Source: Site-B1 sp963722665
GTDB lineage: Bacteria > Bacteroidota > Bacteroidia > Flavobacteriales > Flavobacteriaceae
Reading direction: 5' to 3'
Assembly (NCBI GenBank): GCA_963722665.1
Contig: CAVRNW010000021.1
Span: forward strand, 54,944 to 118,943
Length of the DNA stretch: 64,000 bases
Notes under the pieces: generated by a model
What the model was told of the DNA's origin: nothing
The model's input: the letters and a program-made list of their open reading frames with translations, nothing else
Database searches by the model: none
In this document: piece by piece, positions 1-8,879 of the stretch
Layout: every line of letters starts with the position of its first letter
How positions within the stretch are numbered: position 1 is the stretch's first letter
Translations under genes and position numbers: made by a program

Positions 1-23
1 ACTTTGAGCAAAATTAATAGCAA

Positions 24-893
24 ATGAAATCTTTTGAGCCTAAAGATCTATCAACTGTCAAGTTGCATAGATATTTATTGAGTGCTATTGCACCAAGACC
101 AATTGCTTTTGCAAGTACTTTGAATAAAAAAGGTATGCCTAATTTGTCACCTTTTAGTTTTTTTAACGTATTTAGTGCCAATCCACCTATTCTAATTTTC
201 TCTCCTGCACGTCGTGTGAGTGATAACACCACTAAACATACCTTAAATAATATTGAGGCTACAAAGGAGGTTGTTATAAATATGGTCAATTATGATATGG
301 TGCATCAAATGTCCTTAAGCAGTAGTGAGTATCCTGAAGATGTTAATGAATTTGAAAAAGCCGGGTTTACAATGTTAGACTCTCATAATGTCAGACCGTT
401 TAGAGTGGGGGAATCACCAGTACAATTTGAATGCAAGGTCAAAGAAATTATTAAGTTAGGAACAGAAGGAGGAGCAGGGAATTTAATTATTTGTGAGATT
501 GTAAAAATGCATATATCTAAAGATATACTGAACAAGGACAAAAGTATAAATCAGGAAAAACTGGATCTGGTTGCCAGAGCTGGAGGTAATTATTATAGTA
601 GGGCTAAATCAGGATTTTTTGAGATGCCTAAACCATTATCCACATTAGGTATTGGTGTCGACTCTTTACCGGAGCATGTTAGAAACAGCATGATCTTAAC
701 AGGGAATGATCTTGGTATGTTGGGAAGTGTAGAAGCATTGCCTTCAAAAAAGGAGGTTGAAAAGTTTATAAAGGACGTAATTGGAAAATATCCAATCATA
801 AAGAATGCTTCGCATAGAGAAAAGCACAAAATTGCACAGAATTACTTAAGCTATGGTGATGTTCAGAGTGCGTTAAAATTATTATTATATTAA
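24..893 (+). CDS. Flavin reductase family protein (FMN-binding split barrel)
   Basis: The 289-residue product matches flavin reductase-like proteins that bind FMN in a split beta-barrel and use NAD(P)H. The N-terminal motif APRPIAFAST (about residues 23-32) followed by NLSPFSFFN is typical of the family. There is no signal peptide or membrane segment, so it should be cytoplasmic. The C-terminal third (about 200-289) extends beyond the minimal domain, as in the longer Bacteroidota members. The ATG is the first start in frame. It lies 19 bp before the DUF3127 gene and may be cotranscribed with it. The substrate cannot be told from sequence. Confidence 0.85.
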   Translation: MKSFEPKDLSTVKLHRYLLSAIAPRPIAFASTLNKKGMPNLSPFSFFNVFSANPPILIFSPARRVSDNTTKHTLNNIEATKEVVINMVNYDMVHQMSLSSSEYPEDVNEFEKAGFTMLDSHNVRPFRVGESPVQFECKVKEIIKLGTEGGAGNLIICEIVKMHISKDILNKDKSINQEKLDLVARAGGNYYSRAKSGFFEMPKPLSTLGIGVDSLPEHVRNSMILTGNDLGMLGSVEALPSKKEVEKFIKDVIGKYPIIKNASHREKHKIAQNYLSYGDVQSALKLLLY

Positions 894-912
894 ATTAAAA
901 ATTAAAGTTTAA

Positions 913-1290
913 ATGGAAGTACAAGGAAAAGTAAAATTCATAGGAGAAACACAAACTTTTGGAGCCAATGGATTTAGAAAACGTGAGTTGGTAATAACAA
1001 CAGAGGAGCAGTACCCACAACATATCATGGTAGAGTTTGTTCAGGATAAATCAGATCTGCTGAATAACTATCAGGTAGGGCAAAATGTAAAGGTTAGTAT
1101 AAATTTACGTGGTAGAGAATGGATAAATCCCCAAGGAGAAACAAAATATTTCAATTCAATACAAGGCTGGAGAATTGAGAATTTACAGCAAGATGCTCAA
1201 ACAGGAGATATGCCTCCAATTCCACCCGCTGATGCTTTTGAGCCTGTTGAAAATCTTAATGAGGACGATCACGACGATCTGCCATTTTAG
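913..1290 (+). CDS. DUF3127 OB-fold protein with SSB-like C-terminal tip
   Basis: This 125-residue protein matches DUF3127, a Bacteroidota family with an OB-fold resembling single-stranded DNA-binding proteins. The N-terminal 95 residues form the predicted beta-barrel (conserved GFRKRELVITTEEQYPQ near residue 21). A disordered acidic tail follows and ends in DDHDDLPF. That ending resembles the DDIPF-type tip with which SSB recruits repair and replication proteins. A role in DNA metabolism is inference. A rho-independent terminator follows at 1374. Confidence 0.8.
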   Translation: MEVQGKVKFIGETQTFGANGFRKRELVITTEEQYPQHIMVEFVQDKSDLLNNYQVGQNVKVSINLRGREWINPQGETKYFNSIQGWRIENLQQDAQTGDMPPIPPADAFEPVENLNEDDHDDLPF

Positions 1291-1373
1291 AGTAAAATAT
1301 TCATTGCCGGAATACAAAAGGTATTCCTCTAGATCTTATTTTGATCAGCAATCATTTTAAATGACAATAAAAA

Positions 1374-1400
1374 AGCCCTAATAAAAATTAGGGCTTCTTG
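1374..1400 (+). terminator. Rho-independent terminator after DUF3127 gene
   Basis: A perfect 9-bp stem AGCCCTAAT/ATTAGGGCT with an AAAA loop (1374-1395) is followed by a T-rich stretch. The rest of the 1291-1542 gap shows nothing else recognisable. Confidence 0.8.
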
Positions 1401-1542
1401 TTTTGGTTTTAGGCAGATCTTCATCAGTTTTTTATTTAAGCAATGATGAAAAAGCTATTCAACAAAGATCTCATCAAATATGGTAATAATTAACACATTT
1501 CAAATTAATTAGTATTTTAAAAGCACTTTTAATATATCAGAT

Positions 1543-2202
1543 TTGAAAGTTTTATCAAACATTATAGAATTTCCCCCTGTGGATCAGGCTTCAAAAGATG
1601 GTTTATTAGCCATTGGAGGTGATTTGAGCCCGGAAAGGCTGATTCTTGCTTACAAGAGTGGAATATTCCCATGGTATTCCCATGGTCAGCCTATTTTATG
1701 GTGGTCTCCTGATCCAAGATTTGGCCTTTTCCCCAAAAAACTTAGGATATCAAAAAGCCTGAAACAGGTGTTGCGCAATAATAGTTTTACAGTGACAAAG
1801 AACAAGGCATTCAGCCAGGTCATTAAGGAATGTTCTGAAGCTAGTCGGCCAAATCAACCGGGCACCTGGATAACAAATGAAATGATAAAGGCTTATATTG
1901 AACTACATAAATTAGGTCATGCTCTATCTGTTGAGGTTTGGGACAATGATAATTTGGTTGGAGGCTTATATGGTATTGATATGGGGAATAATATTTTCTG
2001 CGGAGAAAGTATGTTTTCCAAAGTTAATAATGCAAGTAAAGTGGGTTTTGTGAATTTCATCCAGAACACTGATTATCATTTAATTGATTGTCAGGTTTTC
2101 ACAGAACACATGGAAAGATTTGGAGCCGAAGAATTGCCCAGGGCAGAATTTATAAAATTAATTAATAGTCAAAAAAATTTCGATAATTTAAAAAATTATT
2201 GA
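1543..2202 (+). CDS. aat: Leucyl/phenylalanyl-tRNA--protein transferase
   Basis: Aat transfers Leu or Phe from aminoacyl-tRNA to N-terminal Arg/Lys of proteins, marking them for ClpAP degradation (N-degron pathway). Family signatures are present: a GGDLSPERLILAYKSGIFPWY-type N-terminal block (about residues 25-45) and WWSPDPRFGLFP (about 53-64). At 219 residues it is close to the usual length. The start is TTG, chosen because the short N-terminus before FPPVDQASKDGLLA matches the family and there is no upstream ATG in frame. Confidence 0.92.
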   Translation: MKVLSNIIEFPPVDQASKDGLLAIGGDLSPERLILAYKSGIFPWYSHGQPILWWSPDPRFGLFPKKLRISKSLKQVLRNNSFTVTKNKAFSQVIKECSEASRPNQPGTWITNEMIKAYIELHKLGHALSVEVWDNDNLVGGLYGIDMGNNIFCGESMFSKVNNASKVGFVNFIQNTDYHLIDCQVFTEHMERFGAEELPRAEFIKLINSQKNFDNLKNY

Positions 2203-2226
2203 TATTAGCTAATTATATAGAATTAT

Positions 2227-3075
2227 ATGCTAACACTAGAAGATTTTAAAAAGAGCAGCAATCCGGAAGAATTTAAAACAATTATAAAATCCAGATTTTC
2301 TGAGGACTATTATAATAGTTTAATGTACTCGATTGGTTACGAAAATGAGCTAATTAAATTACAGGCAGAATTAGTTGATCTGCAACAATGGGTAGCAAAA
2401 GAAAAAAAACGTGTTTGTTTAATTTTTGAAGGACGTGATGCAGCAGGTAAAGGAGGAGCTATCAGGCGTTTTACCGAACATTTAAATCCTCGTTCCATGC
2501 GTGTGGTGGCATTAACAAAACCTACCGATGTTGAAATGGGACAATGGTATTTTAGACGTTATATAAAGGAATTGCCAAATCCGGGGGAGATTGCTTTTTT
2601 TGACAGGAGTTGGTATAATCGTGCGGTTGTTGAACCAGTCATGGGTTTTTGTAATGATAAACAGTATGAAAAATTCATGGTTCAGGTTCCGGAATTTGAA
2701 CACATGCTTTATGAAGATGGTGTTGTAATAATAAAATTTTGGTTTTCAATAACTAAAGATGAACAGGAAAAACGTTTTAATTCAAGGTTAGAAAATCCAT
2801 TAAAAGAATGGAAATTTAGCGAGGTTGATAAGGAAGGTCAGATACGATGGGACAAGTACACATACTTTAAAGAGCAAATGTTCAGTAAGACTCACACTGC
2901 TTTTAGTCCTTGGATTATTATTAAGACCAATGATAAAAAAGAAGCAAGATTGGAATCAATTAGATATGTACTCTCTAAATTTGAGTATGAAGGAAAAGGG
3001 AATTCCGGAATTACAATTTTACCAGACCCTAATGTGGCCGAACGTTATCATAGATTAGTAAAACAATTCGATTAG
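2227..3075 (+). CDS. ppk2: Polyphosphate kinase 2 (first of tandem pair)
   Basis: PPK2 enzymes transfer phosphate between polyphosphate and nucleotides. The product has a Walker A GRDAAGKGG at residues 69-77, the Walker B-region motif DRSWYNR at 126-132 and the lid block NPLKEWKFSEVD. At 282 residues it is a one-domain PPK2, probably class I. It begins 24 bp after aat and 3 bp before a paralogue with the same motifs at the same residue numbers, which indicates tandem duplication. Whether it prefers ADP or GDP cannot be read from the sequence. Confidence 0.92.
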   Translation: MLTLEDFKKSSNPEEFKTIIKSRFSEDYYNSLMYSIGYENELIKLQAELVDLQQWVAKEKKRVCLIFEGRDAAGKGGAIRRFTEHLNPRSMRVVALTKPTDVEMGQWYFRRYIKELPNPGEIAFFDRSWYNRAVVEPVMGFCNDKQYEKFMVQVPEFEHMLYEDGVVIIKFWFSITKDEQEKRFNSRLENPLKEWKFSEVDKEGQIRWDKYTYFKEQMFSKTHTAFSPWIIIKTNDKKEARLESIRYVLSKFEYEGKGNSGITILPDPNVAERYHRLVKQFD

Positions 3076-3078
3076 TTC

Positions 3079-3864
3079 ATGAATAATTTATCAGAAAAAA
3101 GCTTAAAGCAATTAAACTCTAAAAAAGGAATAAAGTACTTTTTAAGAGAACCGAATATGACCCCTTTAAAGGCGGTTCGTATCATGAACTATGAGGATAA
3201 ACTAAAAAAACTCCAAGCCGAACTTATTAAATTACAACAGTGGGTTGAGTCAGAGAACGAGAAAGTGGTTATACTTTTTGAAGGAAGGGATGCTGCCGGT
3301 AAAGGGGGTGCAATAAGAAGGATCATTCAACATTTAAACCCTAGAGAATTTAAGGTTGTAGCATTGCCAAAACCAACCGAAGAAGAAAAAGGAGAGTGGT
3401 ATTTTCAGCGTTATATAAACAATTTACCACGGAAAGGTAAAATTGTTTTTTTTGACAGGAGTTGGTACAATAGAGCAGTGGTTGAACCCGTAAATGGATT
3501 CTGTACAGAAGAAGAATATCAAATCTTTATGAATCAGGTCAATGAATTTGAACGAATGATCATTGAATCTGGATGCCGGTTGATTAAATTCTATTTTTCT
3601 ATTTCAAAAAACGAACAGGCAAAGCGTTTTAAAGATATCAAATCAAGTCCGATAAAAAAGTGGAAATATAGTAAAGTAGACCAACAAGCTTTAAGTTTAT
3701 GGGATTCTTATACTGATTATAAGAAAGAAATGTTTGAGCGTACAAATACAGAAAAATCTCCATGGATAATCATTAAGGCTAACAGAAAGAGTTCAGCAAG
3801 ACTGGAAGTAATCAAACACATATTGGATATAATTCCATATAATGTCACTAAAGAAGAAGGTTAA
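3079..3864 (+). CDS. ppk2: Polyphosphate kinase 2 (second of tandem pair)
   Basis: This 261-residue paralogue of the preceding gene also has GRDAAGKGG at 69-77 and DRSWYNR at 126-132, and keeps the lid motif SPIKKWKYSKVD. Both copies look catalytically intact, so neither is an obvious pseudogene. The 3-bp spacing suggests translational coupling. It is shorter at the C-terminus than the upstream copy and differs at many positions, so the duplication is not recent. It converges on tag, with 3 bp between the stop codons. Confidence 0.92.
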   Translation: MNNLSEKSLKQLNSKKGIKYFLREPNMTPLKAVRIMNYEDKLKKLQAELIKLQQWVESENEKVVILFEGRDAAGKGGAIRRIIQHLNPREFKVVALPKPTEEEKGEWYFQRYINNLPRKGKIVFFDRSWYNRAVVEPVNGFCTEEEYQIFMNQVNEFERMIIESGCRLIKFYFSISKNEQAKRFKDIKSSPIKKWKYSKVDQQALSLWDSYTDYKKEMFERTNTEKSPWIIIKANRKSSARLEVIKHILDIIPYNVTKEEG

Positions 3865-3867
3865 GAT

Positions 3868-4431
3868 CTAAAGTTCTTTATATCGGAAGCAACTGGTTTC
3901 ATGGTCATTTACCATTCCTGTTGCCTGCATATGTGCGTAAACAACAGTTGTTCCCACAAATTTGAAGCCTCTTTTTTTAAGGTCAATACTAATTGTAGTG
4001 CTTAACGGGGTATTGGATGGTAGTTCTTTTATAGATCTAAAATTGTTTTTAATAGGCTTCCCTTCTACAAAATCCCATATATACTTACTAAAACTACCAA
4101 ACTCTACTTGTATCCTCATAAATGCCTGAGCATTGGTTATGGTGGCATGGATCTTCAACTTATTTCTTATTATTCCGGCATCCTGTAATAATGAATCTAT
4201 TTTCTTTTGATCATAATTTGCTACTTTTTTATAATCAAATGCATCAAATGCCTTTCTAAAATTTTCGCGCTTACGTAAAACGGTTATCCAGCTTAAACCA
4301 GCCTGAAACGTTTCCAAAATAAGGAATTCAAAAAGTGTGTCATCGTCAAAAACGGGTTTTCCCCACTCTTGATCATGATAGGCCTCGTACAATGGGTCTC
4401 CTTTGCACCAGCCACATCTAATTTTGCTCAT
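3868..4431 (-). CDS. tag: DNA-3-methyladenine glycosylase I
   Basis: Tag excises 3-methyladenine from alkylated DNA in base-excision repair. The 187-residue product carries the family N-terminus CGWCKGDPLYEAYHDQEWG and the zinc-snap ligands Cys6, His19, His177 and Cys181 (H-x3-C near the end). The block LETFQAGLSWITVLRKRENF is the usual substrate-pocket region. Length fits the family. It is divergent from the thioredoxin-fold gene at 4520, so the 88-bp gap holds both promoters. Confidence 0.94.
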   Translation of the reverse strand: MSKIRCGWCKGDPLYEAYHDQEWGKPVFDDDTLFEFLILETFQAGLSWITVLRKRENFRKAFDAFDYKKVANYDQKKIDSLLQDAGIIRNKLKIHATITNAQAFMRIQVEFGSFSKYIWDFVEGKPIKNNFRSIKELPSNTPLSTTISIDLKKRGFKFVGTTVVYAHMQATGMVNDHETSCFRYKEL

Positions 4432-4497
4432 TTGTAAGGTTTATAAAATTGTCCTACTAATGTAATCAATGTTACTATAAACCAGTTTAATTAAAAT

Positions 4498-4505
4498 TAA
4501 TTTTG
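4498..4505 (+). promoter_or_regulatory. Bacteroidota-type -7 element TAATTTTG
   Basis: TAATTTTG matches TAnnTTTG and lies 15 bp before the start at 4520, implying a very short leader. No good TTTG was found at the ideal -33 spacing, so support is partial. Confidence 0.4.
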
Positions 4506-4519
4506 TCAAAATTTTACCC

Positions 4520-5140
4520 ATGGAAATATTGCAGGATATAGAAATAAATCAAATTATTGAAAAGAGTTTAAAATCAAGTTTAAGCTATTCAGAATACAGG
4601 CGACTTGTAGAAGATCTGTCGGTTCAAAATTCAACTACAGGAAATGAAAAAACAGAAGTATTGGCCGATTATACAAAGTTGAATGATAGGCGGATGAAAC
4701 GCTGGGATAAGACTTTAAAAATTTCAGAGAAAACTCAGCAAAGGATTAATGTTCTAAATAAAAAAGTGACTTGGCTTGTTTTAACAGAAAGCTGGTGTGG
4801 TGATGCTGCCCATGTTGTTCCTGTCATCAATAAAGTGGCTGAAATAAATAAGAACATTGAATTAAGACTGGTATTAAGAGATGAAAACGATGACTTGATG
4901 AATGCGTTCTTAACCAATGGAGGTAAAGCCATACCAAAATTAATTGCTGTTGAAAATGAATCCGGAAATGTCATCAATACCTTTGGACCAAGACCAAATG
5001 AAGCTGCTAAATTAGTTAATGATCATAAGGAGAAATATGGAGCCTTAACTCCTGAATTTAAGCAAGATCTGCAGGTTTGGTATAATAAGGATAAAGGGCA
5101 AAACACAGTTTTAGACCTGACTAAACTTTTATTGGATTAA
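4520..5140 (+). CDS. Thioredoxin family protein with a single active-site cysteine
   Basis: The 206-residue protein has a thioredoxin fold: the strand WLVLTESWCGDAAH (Cys93) is followed by a helix and the cis-Pro segment KAIPKLIAV. In place of the CxxC of thioredoxin it has CGDA, so the resolving cysteine is missing. This is common to the bacterial thioredoxin_9-type family and argues against simple disulfide reduction. There is no signal peptide. It overlaps the convergent TonB-like gene by 4 bp. Its role is unknown. Confidence 0.75.
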   Translation: MEILQDIEINQIIEKSLKSSLSYSEYRRLVEDLSVQNSTTGNEKTEVLADYTKLNDRRMKRWDKTLKISEKTQQRINVLNKKVTWLVLTESWCGDAAHVVPVINKVAEINKNIELRLVLRDENDDLMNAFLTNGGKAIPKLIAVENESGNVINTFGPRPNEAAKLVNDHKEKYGALTPEFKQDLQVWYNKDKGQNTVLDLTKLLLD

Positions 5141-5907
5141 TTTTTGCCTATAAAGTTAAAAGTAATAGTTCCTATCTGAGATTTTTTTGAAGGATCAATA
5201 CTAAACCGTGCATTTTCAGCATACTCAAGCGCATGATCTATTAGGCATTCATTTGATGAAGTTGAAGAGCCATTAACTGAGGTCTCGATCACTTTTCCAC
5301 GATCACTTACTGTTATGTTTATGATTATTTTTCCACTGGTTTCACACAAATAAATGGGAGTAGGCAGAAATTTATGGGTTCTGCCAACAAGTGAATATGA
5401 CATAGTGCTGTTCTTGTTAGCTCCTCCTGCTATGCTGATTTCCTTTGTAGAGTTGTCACCTTTACTTTTTGTTGATCTCTGCTTTTTAGCTTTTGATGCC
5501 AGCAAGTTATTAATTCTGTTAAATGTTGAATAAGCCTCATCGTCAGATTGGTCATTATCCGATTCTATGTTTTTTAAATCATTAACATCATTAAGGGTTG
5601 CCTCTTCTTCTTGAGTGGATTGAGCGTATTTCTCATAGTGCTCCTTAATTTTATCAAGATAGTCATCATCAAGATTCTTTAAATCTGCTGTTTCGTTAAA
5701 GGCTAAATTGGTTTGATTGGATGGATTTGTAATGACCTCTTCAGGCTCGACCTCTTCTTTTATTAACTCTTCCGGTTCTAATTCATAATAACTCTCTGAA
5801 ATCAAAACCATATGTTTTGATAAGTGCAAATTAAACAAAGAAAGCACTATAATTGCAGCAATTATAGTGGTCAAAATCAGGGCTTTATGTTTTGATACTA
5901 AGTTCAA
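5137..5907 (-). CDS. Energy transducer TonB-like protein
   Basis: This 256-residue protein has one N-terminal membrane segment (about residues 7-29), an acidic periplasmic linker rich in Glu, Asp and Asn (about 40-130) and a C-terminal domain resembling TonB_C (about 170-256, with the strand GKIIINITVSDRGKVIETSV). It probably spans the periplasm, but the usual Pro-rich linker is replaced by an acidic one and no exbB/exbD genes are nearby. It may be a TonB-like scaffold rather than the main energy transducer. Confidence 0.7.
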   Translation of the reverse strand: MNLVSKHKALILTTIIAAIIVLSLFNLHLSKHMVLISESYYELEPEELIKEEVEPEEVITNPSNQTNLAFNETADLKNLDDDYLDKIKEHYEKYAQSTQEEEATLNDVNDLKNIESDNDQSDDEAYSTFNRINNLLASKAKKQRSTKSKGDNSTKEISIAGGANKNSTMSYSLVGRTHKFLPTPIYLCETSGKIIINITVSDRGKVIETSVNGSSTSSNECLIDHALEYAENARFSIDPSKKSQIGTITFNFIGKN

Positions 5908-5962
5908 TACTTGGGGAAAATAATAAAATTTATCTTATTCAAACTATTTTATATACGATATT

Positions 5963-6664
5963 TTAGTGTGACTGGACGTCCAATAGATCAATAAAATCAT
6001 CAATGGACTGTGCGTTATCAACGTTAAATTCACCTATTTTGTTGCGTCTTAAGGCTGATAAATATGCGCCTGAACCAAGAGCTTTACCAAAATCATGTGC
6101 TAAAGACCGTATATAAGTACCTTTACTGCAAACGACTCTAAACTCTAGTAAATTTTCATCAATAGTAACAATTTCAAATTCATGAATTGTAATCGATCTT
6201 GACTTGATCTTTACAGCTTCACCGGCTCGGGCAAACTCGTATAATCGTTTTCCGTCTTTTTTAAGCGCAGAAAATACCGGGGGAACCTGATCTATTGTTC
6301 CAATGAATTTTTTGGCAGTTTCTTGAATTAATTCTTCAGTTATATGATCTGTCGGGAATGATTTGTCTACTGTGGTTTCCATATCAAATGAAGGTGTTGA
6401 ATTACCTAGTGTAATGGCACCTGTATACTCCTTTACCTGACCTTGAAATGTATCAATTTGCTTGGTCATTTTCCCCGTACAAATTATTAGTAAACCTGTA
6501 GCTAAAGGATCTAAGGTCCCTGCATGACCAACTTTAATTTTTTTAAGATCAAAGGTTTTTTTGATCTTCCAGCGCAATTTATTGACCACTTGAAAGGAGG
6601 TCCAATTCAAAGGTTTATCAATTAATAAGATTTTTCCGGAAAGGAATTCTTCGGCAATTGCCAT
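5963..6664 (-). CDS. truB: tRNA pseudouridine(55) synthase
   Basis: TruB makes pseudouridine-55 in the T-loop of tRNA. The catalytic motif VGHAGTLDPLATGLL is present, with the nucleophile Asp52. At 233 residues it lacks a C-terminal PUA domain, as is usual in Bacteroidota. The start lies 1 bp downstream of the uppP stop codon, so the two genes are surely cotranscribed. It is the last gene of the ftsX-DUF3098-uppP-truB set. Confidence 0.95.
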   Translation of the reverse strand: MAIAEEFLSGKILLIDKPLNWTSFQVVNKLRWKIKKTFDLKKIKVGHAGTLDPLATGLLIICTGKMTKQIDTFQGQVKEYTGAITLGNSTPSFDMETTVDKSFPTDHITEELIQETAKKFIGTIDQVPPVFSALKKDGKRLYEFARAGEAVKIKSRSITIHEFEIVTIDENLLEFRVVCSKGTYIRSLAHDFGKALGSGAYLSALRRNKIGEFNVDNAQSIDDFIDLLDVQSH

Positions 6665-6665
6665 A

Positions 6666-7460
6666 TTAATTAGAAAAAGTTAATAGAATAGTTACAAATC
6701 CCACAATAAAACAATAAACAGCAAAGTATGATAACTTGCTATTTTTGACTATAGAGATCATCCATGTACAGGCAATTAAACCAGAGAAAAAAGCAGCAAG
6801 AAAGCCAACCGACAAGGCTGCGAAATTATTAGTTTCATAGCTAATTTCACCGGTCATAATGTCCTTTGCAATCTTTCCGAGGATCAAGGGTACGACCATT
6901 AGAAATGAGAATCGCGCAGCCTTGCTTTTATCATCACCCAATAATACAGAAGTCGATATGGTGGCTCCCGATCTGGAAATTCCCGGAAGCATCGCAACTG
7001 CTTGTGCAATACCAATGATAATGGCATCCTTATATGACACTTTTTTTCTGGTGTTTTTTGCTTTATCAGCCAAATAAAGCAACAAGCCTGTAATTACCAA
7101 CATACAGCCAACCAATAAAATATTTCCTGCAAAAAGTTCTGCAAATTGGGCTTCATATTTATATCCCACAACAGCAGCTGGAATCATGGAAATTATAATT
7201 TTTGCGGCAAATTTTTTGTCTTCATTCCATTTTGAAGTAAATAGTCCCTTTAAAATATGCCAGATATCTTTTCGGAAAATTACAATTGTACTTAATGCAG
7301 TTGCAAAATGCAGAACAACTGTAAATAAAAGGCTATCACTAGGCAGTGATTTATCACCAAGAATAGCTTTTCCCAATTCTAAATGTCCACTCGAAGACAC
7401 CGGTAAAAATTCAGTTAGTCCCTGAACAATTCCAAGAATGATTGCATCAATGATTTCCAT
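6666..7460 (-). CDS. uppP: Undecaprenyl-diphosphatase
   Basis: UppP (BacA family) dephosphorylates undecaprenyl diphosphate to recycle the lipid carrier for peptidoglycan and surface glycans. Signatures are GIVQGLTEFLPVSSSGHLEL (residues 10-29) and LPGISRSGATIS. The 264-residue protein is polytopic, with about eight hydrophobic segments, and sits in the inner membrane. It is directly followed by truB. Upstream, the expected DUF3098 gene has been displaced by the gntP/glxK pair. Confidence 0.95.
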   Translation of the reverse strand: MEIIDAIILGIVQGLTEFLPVSSSGHLELGKAILGDKSLPSDSLLFTVVLHFATALSTIVIFRKDIWHILKGLFTSKWNEDKKFAAKIIISMIPAAVVGYKYEAQFAELFAGNILLVGCMLVITGLLLYLADKAKNTRKKVSYKDAIIIGIAQAVAMLPGISRSGATISTSVLLGDDKSKAARFSFLMVVPLILGKIAKDIMTGEISYETNNFAALSVGFLAAFFSGLIACTWMISIVKNSKLSYFAVYCFIVGFVTILLTFSN

Positions 7461-7508
7461 GAAGCAAAAGTATCAAAATAGATGTATCTATAAATATATT
7501 TTAAGGAA

Positions 7509-8831
7509 TTATATAAACATCCATCCAATAATCATCACAATTGTAATACCTGTCAACCCTTGAATTAAGGTTGACACTGTCTGACTTTTTAAAGCAGTTG
7601 TTGTATTCATTTCAGAAAATTGAGCAACTACCCAGAAAAAACTATCGTTTAAATGAGAAACTGTCATAGCTCCAGCTCCAACAGATAGAACTGTTAATGC
7701 TCTACCCATTGAAGAATCTAAACCAAAGGGCTCTAAAATAGGAGCCAAAATAGCCGCAGTGGTTATAATTGAAACGGTAGAAGAACCTTGAGCAGATTTT
7801 AATGTTGCCGCAATAATAAAAGGCAATAAAAGCCCGAGGTTGAATTCGGAAAAACTTTCCCCAATGATATCTCCTAAACCTGTAGATTGAAGAATTGCTC
7901 CAAATGCTCCTCCAGCACCAGTTATTAAAATTATTGTTCCAGCTTCCTGCAATCCCTTACTTACCCAATTAAAATGGGTTTCCTTACTCTTTCTTGGTTT
8001 TAGATTAAACGCTAAAAATACTCCAGCAAATAATGCTATTATCGGATTCCCAATAAAGTCTAAAACACCTGCAATTACTCCTTCACCAAAGGGACGAGTT
8101 GGGTAGCTGGAAATAGATTTTAAAGCGATTAGAATTATAGGAATAATAATTGGAAGAAATGATATACTTGCTTTGGGTAATCTTTCATTAACAATTTCCT
8201 CTTCTTTTAATTCTTTGGAAACATAATCAATGCGTTTTTCAAGGAATTTTGCCCAGAAATATCCTGATAATGCCACTGGAATAGCTACAACCAATCCGAG
8301 TAAAATAACCAATCCAAGATCAGCGTCCAAGACGGCAGTAGCAGCTAATGGTCCGGGAGTTGGTGGAACAAAAACATGCGTAGCGTATAATCCGGCTGCT
8401 AAAGAGACTCCTAAAACAGCCAATGGAATTCTCGAACTTTTGCTGATGGCTTTATTCAATGATGACAGGATAATGAAACCGGAATCACAATAAACAGGAA
8501 TAGAAACAATGAATCCGGTTATGTTCATGGCAAGAATGGAATGCTTTTTACCAATGGTTTTTAATGCCCAATTGGCCAGTGTTTTAGCACCTCCACTTTT
8601 TTCTAGATAGGCCCCAATTATAGTTCCGAATGCAATAATGATTCCAATGCTGCCAAGAGTTTTCCCGAAACCGTTCATTAAAGTGGTTATAACTTCAGAT
8701 TCATTTAATCCACCTACAAATCCCATTACAATTGCCGCTAATAATAAAGATAAAAAAGGATGAAATTTATATTTTGATGCAGCAACTACCATTAAGATTA
8801 CTACTACTACTAAAGCGATTAATATTTCCAT
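7509..8831 (-). CDS. GntP-family gluconate/glycerate permease
   Basis: This GntP-family permease has about 12 membrane segments and the family block KSAQGSSTVSIITTAAILAP. The open frame extends to 8864, but I chose the internal ATG at 8831 (MEILIALVVVV). It gives a normal 440-residue length and leaves room for the promoter of the divergent kinase. Its divergent neighbour is a glycerate kinase, so the likely substrate is glycerate or a related sugar acid (inference). The pair interrupts a conserved cell-envelope operon. Confidence 0.85.
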   Translation of the reverse strand: MEILIALVVVVILMVVAASKYKFHPFLSLLLAAIVMGFVGGLNESEVITTLMNGFGKTLGSIGIIIAFGTIIGAYLEKSGGAKTLANWALKTIGKKHSILAMNITGFIVSIPVYCDSGFIILSSLNKAISKSSRIPLAVLGVSLAAGLYATHVFVPPTPGPLAATAVLDADLGLVILLGLVVAIPVALSGYFWAKFLEKRIDYVSKELKEEEIVNERLPKASISFLPIIIPIILIALKSISSYPTRPFGEGVIAGVLDFIGNPIIALFAGVFLAFNLKPRKSKETHFNWVSKGLQEAGTIILITGAGGAFGAILQSTGLGDIIGESFSEFNLGLLLPFIIAATLKSAQGSSTVSIITTAAILAPILEPFGLDSSMGRALTVLSVGAGAMTVSHLNDSFFWVVAQFSEMNTTTALKSQTVSTLIQGLTGITIVMIIGWMFI

Positions 8832-8836
8832 TAAAC

Positions 8837-8844
8837 TATATTTG
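8837..8844 (+). promoter_or_regulatory. -7 element TATATTTG of glycerate kinase gene
   Basis: TATATTTG fits TAnnTTTG and lies 35 bp before the kinase start, in the 48-bp divergent gap that results if gntP starts at 8831. No perfect TTTG -33 partner was found. Confidence 0.45.
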
Positions 8845-8879
8845 TGTAACGATAAAAATAACAATTTATATTTTGATTC

